Positions 52,654-60,780 of a stretch of 64,000 nt of DNA are shown here, one piece after another. Within the stretch, counting starts at the first letter, position 1; each line of letters starts with the position of its first letter. The notes beneath the pieces are model-generated. The model had not been told where the DNA came from, made no database searches, and worked only from the letters and a program-made list of their open reading frames with translations. The translations under genes and the position numbers were made by a program. Source of the stretch: Gammaproteobacteria bacterium (GTDB taxonomy: Bacteria; Pseudomonadota; Gammaproteobacteria; Thiotrichales; Thiotrichaceae). The stretch covers positions 1 through 64,000 of the forward strand of contig JAHJJD010000052.1 of the NCBI GenBank assembly GCA_018822845.1, given 5' to 3'.

Positions 52654-54449
52654 TCCGTGACGTGCTATCCCCTTTCACCGCGTGGAAAAACCTGTTCCGC
52701 GAACCGGTGACCATCAAAGACCCGCTCAACGAACGCCCCGGTTCTGCCCGCTATCGCGGCTTCCACCAGAACGACCTGGACAAGTGCATCGGCTGCGGCA
52801 CGTGCGAAACCATCTGCCAGAACGGTGCAATCGACATGCTGCCGGTGGACGGTGTGCCAGCCAAACTGGGCGATTCCGGCCTGCGCCCACGCATCGACTA
52901 CGGGCGCTGCTGCTGGTGTGCGCTGTGCGTGGATGTGTGCATGACCGGCTCGCTCACCATGTCCAACGAATACAAGTGGATCGAAAGTGACCCGGACAAA
53001 TACCTTTACATGCCGGGGGTGGACAAGAAGCACTGGGATAATGCCGAACTGGGCTACCGGCGGCATGAAGAACGCCACCTCTCCCCCGGCGATCGTGTGG
53101 ACATGCCTGAACTGCACGCCGAAGAACGTATCGGTTCCTTCATCGAAATGGTCAAGGGCTATGACATTGCCCAGGCACAACTGGAAGCCGACCGCTGTGT
53201 ATCCTGCGGACTGTGCATTGCCTCCTGCCCGGCACACATGGCAATTCCTGATTACATCAAGGCAGTGCGTAACGGCGACTACGAGCGCGGTGTGCAACTG
53301 CTGTACGAAACCAACCCGTTCTCGCAGGTGTGTGGTAGAGTTTGCACCCATTGCTGCGAAAGCGCCTGTGCCGCCCGCCACGAAGGCGACCCGATTGCCA
53401 TCCGCTGGCTCAAGCGCCACATCATTGATCAGGTTCCACAAGAACGGATTCTGCAACTGATCGGCAAACCGGCTGCCCCGACCGGCAAGAAAGTCGCCAT
53501 CGTTGGCGCAGGCCCCGCTGGCTTGACCACTGCGTTTGACCTTGCCCGTCTGGGTCACGCTGTCACGGTGTTTGAAGCGCAGGCAGCAGGCGGCGGCATG
53601 ACCCGCTACGGTATCCCCGAATATCGCTTGCCCTACGACGCGCTGGATCGGGACATTGCCGTGATCACCGCGATGGGTGTCGAAATCAAGTACAACCACC
53701 GTGTCGGCACGGACATTTCCATGCAGCAACTGGAAACGGACTATGACGCCGTAGTGTTGGCAATCGGCCTGCATCAGGGGCGTTCCACCCGCATCCCCGG
53801 TTCCGACCACCCGCAGGTGCGCAAGGCCGTTGACTTGCTGCGCCAGATTACGACGGGTGAAAAAATTGACGTACCCAAGTCCATGGTGGTGATCGGCGGT
53901 GGCAACGTGGCGATGGACATTGCCCGCAGCATGGCGCGTTTGCAAATGCAGCAATACGGCGAAATCCGCGTGACCCTGACCGCGCTGGAAGACAAGGCAC
54001 ATTTCCTCGCCGACCCGGTAGAGGTGAAGGAATCCATCGAAGAACAGATCAACATCCTCGATAGCCGTGGCCCCCAAGCCTGCGTGATCGACGCCGACGG
54101 CAAGCTGCTCGGGCTGAAAACCTGGAAAGTGCTGTCCATCTTCGACGAGGATCGCCGCTTTGCCCCTAAATATGACCCAGCAGATGAACAAATTCACGAA
54201 GGCAAAATGATCGTCGAAGCGATCGGTCAAATGGCGGATGTCAGCCTGCTCGGCGATGCCCTCACCGAAAAACTGGAATGGAACCGTGGCCGCATCCAGA
54301 TTGACCCGAACGGACGCACGTCCGAACACTGGCTGTGGTCGGCAGGCGATTGCGTCAAAGGCCCGGATGTCATCAATGCCGTGGCAGATGGACACCGCGT
54401 CGCCACCAGCATCCACTGCGTATTGACCCAACAGGAAGCAAAGATATGA
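52650..54449 (+). CDS. fusion of NuoI-like 8Fe-ferredoxin and GltD/NfnL-type FAD-NAD(P)H oxidoreductase
   Basis: 599 residues. Residues 40-105 are an 8Fe ferredoxin with C46/C49/C52/C56 and C87/C90/C93/C97, equivalent to NuoI/MbxN. From about 155 a full GltD-like unit begins. Its own cluster cysteines are C183/C186/C189/C193 and the VCGRVCTHCCESAC group. FAD binds at VAIVGAGPAGLTTAF (284-298) and NAD(P) at VVIGGGNVAMDIARS (about 413-427). The C-terminal SAGDCVKGPDVINAVADG closes the FAD site. The fusion would carry electrons from NAD(P)H through the ferredoxin clusters to the NuoB-like subunit, or the reverse. It overlaps the NuoD-like gene by 4 bases and the diiron gene by 4 bases. Confidence 0.92.
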   Translation: MIRDVLSPFTAWKNLFREPVTIKDPLNERPGSARYRGFHQNDLDKCIGCGTCETICQNGAIDMLPVDGVPAKLGDSGLRPRIDYGRCCWCALCVDVCMTGSLTMSNEYKWIESDPDKYLYMPGVDKKHWDNAELGYRRHEERHLSPGDRVDMPELHAEERIGSFIEMVKGYDIAQAQLEADRCVSCGLCIASCPAHMAIPDYIKAVRNGDYERGVQLLYETNPFSQVCGRVCTHCCESACAARHEGDPIAIRWLKRHIIDQVPQERILQLIGKPAAPTGKKVAIVGAGPAGLTTAFDLARLGHAVTVFEAQAAGGGMTRYGIPEYRLPYDALDRDIAVITAMGVEIKYNHRVGTDISMQQLETDYDAVVLAIGLHQGRSTRIPGSDHPQVRKAVDLLRQITTGEKIDVPKSMVVIGGGNVAMDIARSMARLQMQQYGEIRVTLTALEDKAHFLADPVEVKESIEEQINILDSRGPQACVIDADGKLLGLKTWKVLSIFDEDRRFAPKYDPADEQIHEGKMIVEAIGQMADVSLLGDALTEKLEWNRGRIQIDPNGRTSEHWLWSAGDCVKGPDVINAVADGHRVATSIHCVLTQQEAKI

Positions 54450-54940
54450 GCGAAGCCAGCATTGAACGGCTGAAAAGCAAAACCACCCTGAAGGAAATCC
54501 TGGCAGTCGCCACCGAATTTGAACGTACCGCCCGTGATTTCTACACGGCCCTTGCCCCCAAAGTGCAGAAGAACATCCGCTACCTAGTGCAGGAACTGGC
54601 GGAAGAAGAACAGCGCCACTACGACCTGTTTACCCAACTGGCGGAACGCACCGACCTGGAGCAACAACTACAAGTCGAAGTGGAACGCCCGGTCAGTGAC
54701 CACAAGTTTTCCGACTGCATCCACTTGCCCGACCTTGGCGAACAGCCGGACGATCAGGCGGTGCTGCAATACGCGCTGATGCGGGAACATGCGGCGATGG
54801 AACAGTATCACTCACTGGCGCAGAGTACAGAATCAGGGCCGATCCACGACCTCTTCCTGTTTTTGGCCAATGAAGAAACCAAACACAAAAATGAGCTAGA
54901 AAAGGTTTACTATGAGACGGTGCATAGCGGCGGAGTATAA
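54446..54940 (+). CDS. rubrerythrin/ferritin-like diiron protein
   Basis: 164 residues forming a four-helix bundle. The diiron ligand pattern is E26-x6-Y33, E55-x2-H58 in EEEQRHYD, E114-x6-Y121, and E144-x2-H147 in ANEETKHKNE, as in rubrerythrins and related sulerythrins. There is no C-terminal rubredoxin domain. The ATG overlaps the oxidoreductase stop (ATGA), so it is part of the operon. It might reduce peroxide with NAD(P)H-derived electrons or protect the sensitive FeS complex. A structural role is also possible. Confidence 0.87.
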   Translation: MSEASIERLKSKTTLKEILAVATEFERTARDFYTALAPKVQKNIRYLVQELAEEEQRHYDLFTQLAERTDLEQQLQVEVERPVSDHKFSDCIHLPDLGEQPDDQAVLQYALMREHAAMEQYHSLAQSTESGPIHDLFLFLANEETKHKNELEKVYYETVHSGGV

Positions 54941-54969
54941 ACCACCATGCACCTTCCATAGTCTGGAAT

Positions 54970-55185
54970 TTATTCTGCGGCCATTGGCGTAATGCCGGTT
55001 TGCCGCCCATTCTTGTCGTAGCTATAAAGCAGCCCCCCTTTCTGTACGCTGATATTGGTAGGTGTGTAAGCCTTCAGGCCATCAGTCGGCCACCGGCTAG
55101 GAGCTGAAATGGATGTAACCGCCTTCCCTTCCTGATCGTAGATGTAAATCAATGTACCACGTTGCACTGCTTTTCCTATCGGCAT
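54970..55185 (-). CDS. small protein with two internal beta repeats, FNR-type promoter
   Basis: 71 residues. Two similar halves are visible: VQRGTLIYIYDQEGKAVTSIS (about 7-27) and VQKGGLLYSYDKNGRQTGIT (about 47-66), which suggest paired beta-hairpins. No signal peptide or cysteine is present. AGGAGA precedes the ATG by 8 bases. I do not know the family. The promoter region carries a well-placed FNR/ANR box, so expression should rise at low oxygen. It is convergent with the diiron protein gene, 29 bases between stops. Confidence 0.75.
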   Translation of the reverse strand: MPIGKAVQRGTLIYIYDQEGKAVTSISAPSRWPTDGLKAYTPTNISVQKGGLLYSYDKNGRQTGITPMAAE

Positions 55186-55256
55186 AATCGGTTCTCCTCG
55201 TGTAGTAAAAATAATCCGTCTAGAATTTTGTTTATTGGGAATACACTTTGGTTATT

Positions 55257-55298
55257 ATTGTAGTCTTTTAAATCGCCTGTACGATTGACTTACATCAA
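55257..55298 (-). promoter_or_regulatory. class II FNR/ANR-type promoter for the 71-residue protein
   Basis: TTGACTTACATCAA (55285-55298) matches TTGAT-N4-ATCAA with one mismatch. On the minus strand a TACAAT -10 element lies at 55262-55257. The resulting start near 55250 places the box centre at -41.5, the class II position. The untranslated leader would be about 65 bases. The 186-base intergenic region is otherwise AT-rich. Confidence 0.6.
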
Positions 55299-55371
55299 TC
55301 AGGGCTGCGCTATAACAGCAATGTCATATAATCTGGGACATAAATCCGATAAGCGGTAATTAAAAACAGGA

Positions 55372-55947
55372 CTAATGGGCAGCCAGCCCCCGCACAATCT
55401 GGTTGGCAAGATCGGCAACCAGATTGCTTTGCGCCCTGACCACAGCTTCTATACCCGACTCGGTCAGCTTGCGTTCCAGCGCAACGGGTTCGCTACTGAG
55501 TATCTTGCTGTCACTGGCAGACTGGAGCTGCCACAACCCATGTAAAACAGCTTTTTCACCGGGCGTGCCGTCAAACTGGTCGAGTTTGACTTCCACCTGA
55601 TATTGCGGCGTCTGGCTGAGTTCCCACGGAATGCCCTGCACCCGCGTGGCAGGCAGACGTAACTGCAACTGCTGGGTAAGCGCGTTGAGAAATTCGTCTT
55701 CCAGTTCCCCGCCCCACAGATGGGAATCGGATACTTCCACCGTGGTAGCATCCTTGCGGATCACCATGCCCTCACGATCCAGCAGGGTCGGTAGCTTGAC
55801 CGGCCCTACCCCCAGACTTTTGATTTTTTGCGAAACATCGGCGGCGGCTTCTGCCCCCACTGAACCGGTCGCCAATGTGTGGTAAAGCGTAGGGTCGCTG
55901 GAACAGGCAGTCAGGCTGAGTGCAAGGATCAGGATTGGTGTTCTCAT
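55372..55947 (-). CDS. pqiC: PqiC-like ABC-type transport auxiliary lipoprotein
   Basis: 191 residues. The signal sequence ends in the lipobox LSLTACSS, so Cys15 should be lipidated. The body has the PqiC/YmbA features DREGMVIRKDATTVEVSDSHLWGGELEDEFLNAL and a beta-rich C-terminal half. I start at the ATG at 55947, 4 bases after the pqiB stop. In E. coli PqiC is an outer-membrane lipoprotein that contacts the PqiB tunnel for lipid transport across the periplasm. Confidence 0.9.
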   Translation of the reverse strand: MRTPILILALSLTACSSDPTLYHTLATGSVGAEAAADVSQKIKSLGVGPVKLPTLLDREGMVIRKDATTVEVSDSHLWGGELEDEFLNALTQQLQLRLPATRVQGIPWELSQTPQYQVEVKLDQFDGTPGEKAVLHGLWQLQSASDSKILSSEPVALERKLTESGIEAVVRAQSNLVADLANQIVRGLAAH

Positions 55948-55951
55948 GTGT

Positions 55952-57616
55952 CTAGTCCCCTTTCTTGCCACGAATCAGCGACGTTGGCTGGCGTTGCAGG
56001 GTTTCGGTCAGGCTGCGCACGGAACGGGAAGCCGCCGTCAGCTCTTCCAGCATTTCCTGCAACTGGTATTGCGTTGGCGAGTTCTGCGCTGTCAGACGGT
56101 CAATCTGCACCATTGAACCCTGGATTTTCTGCAAGGTTTTTCCCAGGTCAAGCGTAATCTGGTTGATGCTTTTGTTGACGCTGGGCAAGGTATCCTTGTC
56201 GACCGTCATGATGGCCTGCTTGGCAGCTTTGACGGCCCGTTCGGCTTCAGCCAGCACCCCGTTTAGGTTGTCGACCGTCTTGTCCAGCTTGCCACTACCG
56301 ACCAGTTTTTTAACGCTATCGAGCGTTTCCTGCAAACTAGCCATGATATCAATGGCCATCAGCGGCAGGTCATCCAGCGCAGAGCCCACCGTTGGGAACT
56401 CGCTATAGAACTGGGTAGCGGCAATCTGCGCCGGTTCCGCATCTTTTTCCATGCTCAGGGTAATCAGCTTCTGCCCGGTCAACAGGCTGGCGGTATCCAG
56501 CTTGGCGCGCAACCCCTTTTCCACCAGCTTGCGCATGGTGGCTTCGGCGTCATCCTTGCTTATCTTTTCATCAAATTGTTGCGGCTGGATGGAAACCAGC
56601 ACCGGAATGCGTACAACCAGCGATTCCCTGTCCATACGCATGTCGATGTTTTCAACCTGCCCTACCGGAATGCCCTGGAATTCTACCGGTGCACCCACCG
56701 CCAGACCGCGAACAGTGCCACTGAAATACATCACGTAATACAGTTTCTGGCTGAACTGCTTTTCCTGCGATGCGGCAAAATTGCTGTACAGGACAAATTC
56801 ATCCCCATCATTGCTGATTTCCCCGGCAGCAAAGGATTTGGGCGTTTCAAATGCAATCCCGCCGATCAGCAGTGAAGTCAGTGATTCCATGCGGAATTCC
56901 GCCCCGGCAGCACTCATTTTGAATTCCGCCCCGCTGGCATTCCAGAAACGGGTATTGGTGCGGACAAAATCGTAATAAGGGTCGCGGATGAAAACCTCCA
57001 TCCGCACCTGATCCTGTTCCGGCAGCAGTTTGTAATCAATCATCTCGCCAACCTGTAACTGCTTGTAGAAAATCGGCGCGCCTATATCCATCGAACCCAG
57101 TGAATCTGCCAACAGGAAGAAACGTTTGCCGTTTTCGGAAGGCGCAATCACTGGTGGGCGATCCTCACCCTGATAAAAACTCAGGTCATCGGTATTGGTG
57201 CCCGGATCCATACCTATATACGTACCGGAAAACAGCGTCGTCAGCCCGGAAACGCCAGAGCGGTTGACACGCGGGCTCACCACCCAGAAACGTGCATCAC
57301 TGCCCAGATGGCGGCCAATTTCCTTGTTCAGCTCGATGTTCGCTTCAATGTATTTCAGGTCATCACTCATCTTGAGTTTCTTCACCTTGCCCACTGTGAC
57401 CGCCTTGTAACGCACTTCGGTCTTGCCTGACTCTATCCCCTCCGCGCTGGAAAACTGCACAATGATGTCAGGCCCCTTCTGGTACCAGGTCTGGAACAAC
57501 AGCCAGCAACCAATCAACAGTGCCGTCAGCGGAATCAGCCAGACAGGCGACGGCCAGCGCTGCTCGCGCACATCCACATCCGGCAAATCATCGTCACGTC
57601 TTTCAGCACTACTCAT
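55952..57616 (-). CDS. pqiB: PqiB-like MCE-domain lipid-transport protein
   Basis: 554 residues. A single N-terminal helix (about 25-43, PVWLIPLTALLIGCWLLF) anchors it in the inner membrane. Three MCE/MlaD domains follow (about 50-140, 165-270 and 290-400), with repeats such as GIESGKTEVRYKAVTVG and LAVGAPVEFQGIPVGQV. A long C-terminal coiled coil (about 430-545) forms the needle. The arrangement matches E. coli PqiB. The start at 57616 overlaps the stop of the upstream pqiA-type gene by 1 base. Confidence 0.94.
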   Translation of the reverse strand: MSSAERRDDDLPDVDVREQRWPSPVWLIPLTALLIGCWLLFQTWYQKGPDIIVQFSSAEGIESGKTEVRYKAVTVGKVKKLKMSDDLKYIEANIELNKEIGRHLGSDARFWVVSPRVNRSGVSGLTTLFSGTYIGMDPGTNTDDLSFYQGEDRPPVIAPSENGKRFFLLADSLGSMDIGAPIFYKQLQVGEMIDYKLLPEQDQVRMEVFIRDPYYDFVRTNTRFWNASGAEFKMSAAGAEFRMESLTSLLIGGIAFETPKSFAAGEISNDGDEFVLYSNFAASQEKQFSQKLYYVMYFSGTVRGLAVGAPVEFQGIPVGQVENIDMRMDRESLVVRIPVLVSIQPQQFDEKISKDDAEATMRKLVEKGLRAKLDTASLLTGQKLITLSMEKDAEPAQIAATQFYSEFPTVGSALDDLPLMAIDIMASLQETLDSVKKLVGSGKLDKTVDNLNGVLAEAERAVKAAKQAIMTVDKDTLPSVNKSINQITLDLGKTLQKIQGSMVQIDRLTAQNSPTQYQLQEMLEELTAASRSVRSLTETLQRQPTSLIRGKKGD

Positions 57617-58269
57617 TAATGTTGTTCCTCTTTCCGGGAAATATCCCAGATCAGGTGCTCGTCCAGGGTGCGCGCAGCAAACATGGTCAGCACCACGACA
57701 GCGGCAAAGGATAAGCTGCCTGCATTGGCTTCCACCCGTGCCAGATTGCCAAACTGCACCAGCCCCACCAGTATGGAAATCACAAAAACATCCACCATCG
57801 ACCAACGCCCTACATACTCGGTAATCTTGTACAGCACTAGCCGGTCACGTTGCCGCCAGCGCGATTTACGCTGGATGCTGATCAACAGAAAGCTGAGGGT
57901 AATCAGTTTCAGCAAGGGCACTACGATACTGGCCGCAAACACCACCAGCGCCAGTGGCCACTGTCCCGACTCCAGCAAGTGGAAAACCCCGCTGATGATC
58001 GTATCAGGCTGGCCTGAACCCAGCATATACACGCTCATGATCGGCATCGTATTGGCCGGAATGTACAGCAGCGCGGAAGCAATCAATAGTGCCCAGGTAA
58101 TTTCTATACTGTTGGAATGCTCATGCAAATGCAAACGTGCCCCGCAGCGCGGGCAGCGCATGATGGTACGTTTGCTGACTTGTGCAGGCGGATGGCTCAG
58201 GCAGCCACAGGTGCGGCACTGGAGCAACCCCGCCTCACGGGCAGTTTGCGGCTCATGTCGTGACTGCAT
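57616..58269 (-). CDS. pqiA: PqiA-like membrane protein, second unit
   Basis: 217 residues. A zinc-ribbon-like N-terminus has CRTCGCLSHPP and MRCPRCGARLHLHEH. A four-helix PqiA domain follows (ALLIASALLYIPANTMPIMSV, LALVVFAASIVVPLLKLITL and others) with VGRWSMVDVFVISILVGLVQFG. It corresponds to the C-terminal half of the 417-residue E. coli PqiA, which is encoded here as two separate genes. The ATG at 58269 overlaps the end of the upstream unit by 17 bases. Confidence 0.9.
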   Translation of the reverse strand: MQSRHEPQTAREAGLLQCRTCGCLSHPPAQVSKRTIMRCPRCGARLHLHEHSNSIEITWALLIASALLYIPANTMPIMSVYMLGSGQPDTIISGVFHLLESGQWPLALVVFAASIVVPLLKLITLSFLLISIQRKSRWRQRDRLVLYKITEYVGRWSMVDVFVISILVGLVQFGNLARVEANAGSLSFAAVVVLTMFAARTLDEHLIWDISRKEEQH

Positions 58270-58888
58270 GTTGCCTTTCCTTGCAATGCCCCAGCATCCG
58301 CCAGACCACAAACGGCTCCAGCATGGAACTGGCCGCCGCCATCGTCAGGATCAGCCCGGCAAATGACCAGAACGCCGTTCCCACAATCAGGGTTGCCAAA
58401 TCGCCCAGTTTGACCACTGACACCAGAATCCCCAGCATGAACACTTCCAGCATCCCCCACGGCTTGATTTCACGCATCCAGCGGAACAGGAAAATGGCCA
58501 GCCCAGGCTTCCAGCCATATTTGGCCGTCAGCGAAATGATCATCAGGGAAACCAGCTCAAACAACGGAAATACTATCGTATTGAGCACGATCAGCCCCGC
58601 CAGCAAATGGTAACCTTGCCCCCAAAACGCCACGCTGGCCCCAAACAGGAGTAAATCCTGCTCAACCCCTTGCGCACGCAAGCCCAGCAGCGGGAACAGA
58701 TTGGACAGGAAAAACAGCAGTAGCCCGGCAGTTGTCAGCGCCAGCACGCTTTCCAGCATGTGCTTGCGGTTACGGTACAGCACCGACCCACAACGTTTGC
58801 ACATCGCGGTCTTACCCTGCGCAATCGGCTGGTAGCGGTGTAACTGACCGCATTCCGGGCAAGCTATACTAGAAGAAACATCTATCAT
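58253..58888 (-). CDS. pqiA: PqiA-like membrane protein, first unit
   Basis: 211 residues. The N-terminal zinc ribbon CPECGQLHRYQ...CKRCGSVLYR is followed by four helices with the PqiA segment MREIKPWGMLEVFMLGILVSVVKLGDLA. It is equivalent to the N-terminal half of E. coli PqiA. Both units keep their own zinc ribbon, so this is a natural two-gene form, also seen in pseudomonads, rather than a broken gene. It is the first gene of pqiA1-pqiA2-pqiB-pqiC. Confidence 0.9.
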   Translation of the reverse strand: MIDVSSSIACPECGQLHRYQPIAQGKTAMCKRCGSVLYRNRKHMLESVLALTTAGLLLFFLSNLFPLLGLRAQGVEQDLLLFGASVAFWGQGYHLLAGLIVLNTIVFPLFELVSLMIISLTAKYGWKPGLAIFLFRWMREIKPWGMLEVFMLGILVSVVKLGDLATLIVGTAFWSFAGLILTMAAASSMLEPFVVWRMLGHCKERQHAVTT

Positions 58889-59063
58889 TAACATCCCAAA
58901 TAATTAACTTCTGCCAGTATAGAGGAAATGCCAGTGCGCACGAAATAAAGCGGGAGAGCTTGGATCGGTTCAAACGACTTCCTCGCTGTTATTGCTGCTG
59001 TTTTATTACCTGCCTTGAGGTCGGTATGATGGAGCACATGCAATAAAACGAGCCTGCCGTCCC

Positions 59064-60635
59064 ATGAGTCAAAACACGCTTTCCAACCCCAAAACCCAAC
59101 TCCAGGTACGCAACGCCACCATTGCCGATATTCCGCAAATCTCGGTGCTCTCCACCCGCGCTTATGAGGGCACAGGCATGTACGGCTACTCGGAACCGGT
59201 GCTAACCGGCCAGCTCAACCACTTCCCGGAAGGACAGTTTGTGGTGGTGGCAGGCGAAAAGGTCATCGGCTATTGCGCCACCCTGCGCATCAGCGAACGG
59301 GAGGGCATGAAAACCCACACCTGGGGCGAAGTCACTGGCAATGGCTACGCCTCCACCCACGACCCCAACGGCGAATGGCTGTACGGCATGGAAGTGTGCG
59401 TCGACCCGGATTACCGTGGCTACCGCATTGGTCAACGTCTGTACAACGCCCGCAAGCAACTGGCGGAACGGCTGGAACTGCGCGGCATCATGTTCGCCGG
59501 GCGTCTGCCCACCCTCGCCAACCGTATCAAGCGATTTGGCAGCGTGGAAACCTACGTGGATGCCGTTCAGCAGAAAAAGCAGCGTGACCCGGTGCTCTCC
59601 TTCCAGTTGCGCAACGGTTTCGAGATCATCGGCATCATTCCGCACTACCTCGATGCCGACAAACAGTCGCTTGGTTATGGCATCCACCTGATCTGGCGCA
59701 ATCCCAAAGTCCAGCAGACGACGGAAAAAGGCAAAAAGAAAACCTACGGCAGCCGCTTGCCCGACAGTGTGCGGGTCGGGTCGGTACAGTACAAACAGCG
59801 GCGGGTGAAATCCTTTGAGGAATTCATCGACATCGTGCGTTACTTCGTCGATGTGGTGGCCGATTACAAAGGCGATTTCGTGGTATTTCCCGAACTGTTC
59901 ACCCTGCAACTGCTGTCGATGGAATCGCAGGAACTCACCCCGGTGCAGGCAATTGAAGCCCTCACCAAATACACCCCACAACTCAAGGAGGCGCTACGCG
60001 ACCTTGCGCTGCGTTACAACATCAACATTATCGGCGGCTCGCACCCGACGCGGATGCCGAACGGACGGGTGGAAAACATCTGCTACGTATTTCTGCGCGA
60101 TGGCAACATCCACGAACAGGCCAAGATTCACCCTACCCCCAACGAATCTTACTGGTGGAATATCGAAGGTGGCAGCGAACTCGACGTCATCCAGACCGAT
60201 TGCGGCCCCATCGGCGTACTGATCTGCTACGATGCCGAATTCCCGGAACTGGCGCGTCACCTGACTGATCAGGGCGCGCAAATCCTGTTCGTACCGTTCT
60301 GCACCGACGAACGCCAAAGTTATCTGCGGGTGCGTTACTGCTGTCAGGCGCGCGCGGTTGAAAACCAGATCTATGTGGTGCTATCCGGCAACTGCGGTAA
60401 CCTGCCTAATGTAGCAAACATGGACATCCAGTACGCGCAAAGCTGCATCCTTACCCCTTGCGACCTGCCGTTTGCGCGTGACGGCATCGCCGCCGACACC
60501 ACCCCCAACACCGAAATGGTAGCGATTGCCGACCTGCGCCCGGAAATCTTGTTGACTGCCCGCCACAGCGGTACGGTGCAAAACTTGCGCGACCGGCGGC
60601 ATGATCTTTACCATATCCACTGGAAAGGAAAATAA
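59064..60635 (+). CDS. fusion of GNAT acetyltransferase and carbon-nitrogen hydrolase (nitrilase family)
   Basis: 523 residues. An N-terminal GNAT domain (about 12-215) has the acetyl-CoA loop VCVDPDYRGYRIGQRLYNARKQL. A nitrilase-superfamily domain (about 228-520) has the Glu-Lys-Cys triad: E277 in VVFPELFTLQ, K354 in QAKIHPTPNESYWW and C388 in GVLICYDAEFPEL. This two-domain form is recurrent in bacteria but its substrate is not established. It is expressed alone, 175 bases from pqiA and 145 bases before the solenoid protein. Confidence 0.92.
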   Translation: MSQNTLSNPKTQLQVRNATIADIPQISVLSTRAYEGTGMYGYSEPVLTGQLNHFPEGQFVVVAGEKVIGYCATLRISEREGMKTHTWGEVTGNGYASTHDPNGEWLYGMEVCVDPDYRGYRIGQRLYNARKQLAERLELRGIMFAGRLPTLANRIKRFGSVETYVDAVQQKKQRDPVLSFQLRNGFEIIGIIPHYLDADKQSLGYGIHLIWRNPKVQQTTEKGKKKTYGSRLPDSVRVGSVQYKQRRVKSFEEFIDIVRYFVDVVADYKGDFVVFPELFTLQLLSMESQELTPVQAIEALTKYTPQLKEALRDLALRYNINIIGGSHPTRMPNGRVENICYVFLRDGNIHEQAKIHPTPNESYWWNIEGGSELDVIQTDCGPIGVLICYDAEFPELARHLTDQGAQILFVPFCTDERQSYLRVRYCCQARAVENQIYVVLSGNCGNLPNVANMDIQYAQSCILTPCDLPFARDGIAADTTPNTEMVAIADLRPEILLTARHSGTVQNLRDRRHDLYHIHWKGK

Positions 60636-60780
60636 ACTGGCAAGAACGGCAGCAAACCAACAGGATATTGACCTAACCAGAGGGTTTTGGGGGTACACAA
60701 CTTGAACCCGCAGCAAAATTGTTTTACAAGGTTTAGCGGATCGCATCATTACTGAATAAAGACAGGAGACGGAGTAACTC

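Noticed and set aside
52665-54431. Long antisense open frame (588 codons) opposite the NuoI-GltD fusion
   Set aside because: It mirrors the codon pattern of the sense gene, has no ribosome site or recognisable domain, and results from high-GC third positions.
43848-54940. Ordinary respiratory complex I
   Set aside because: There are no NuoE, F, G, A or J genes, the membrane arm has MrpE/F/G/B subunits, and the N2 tandem cysteines are not intact.
57616-58888. pqiA broken by a frameshift
   Set aside because: Each half has its own start, zinc ribbon and membrane domain, and the two-gene form is known in other gammaproteobacteria.
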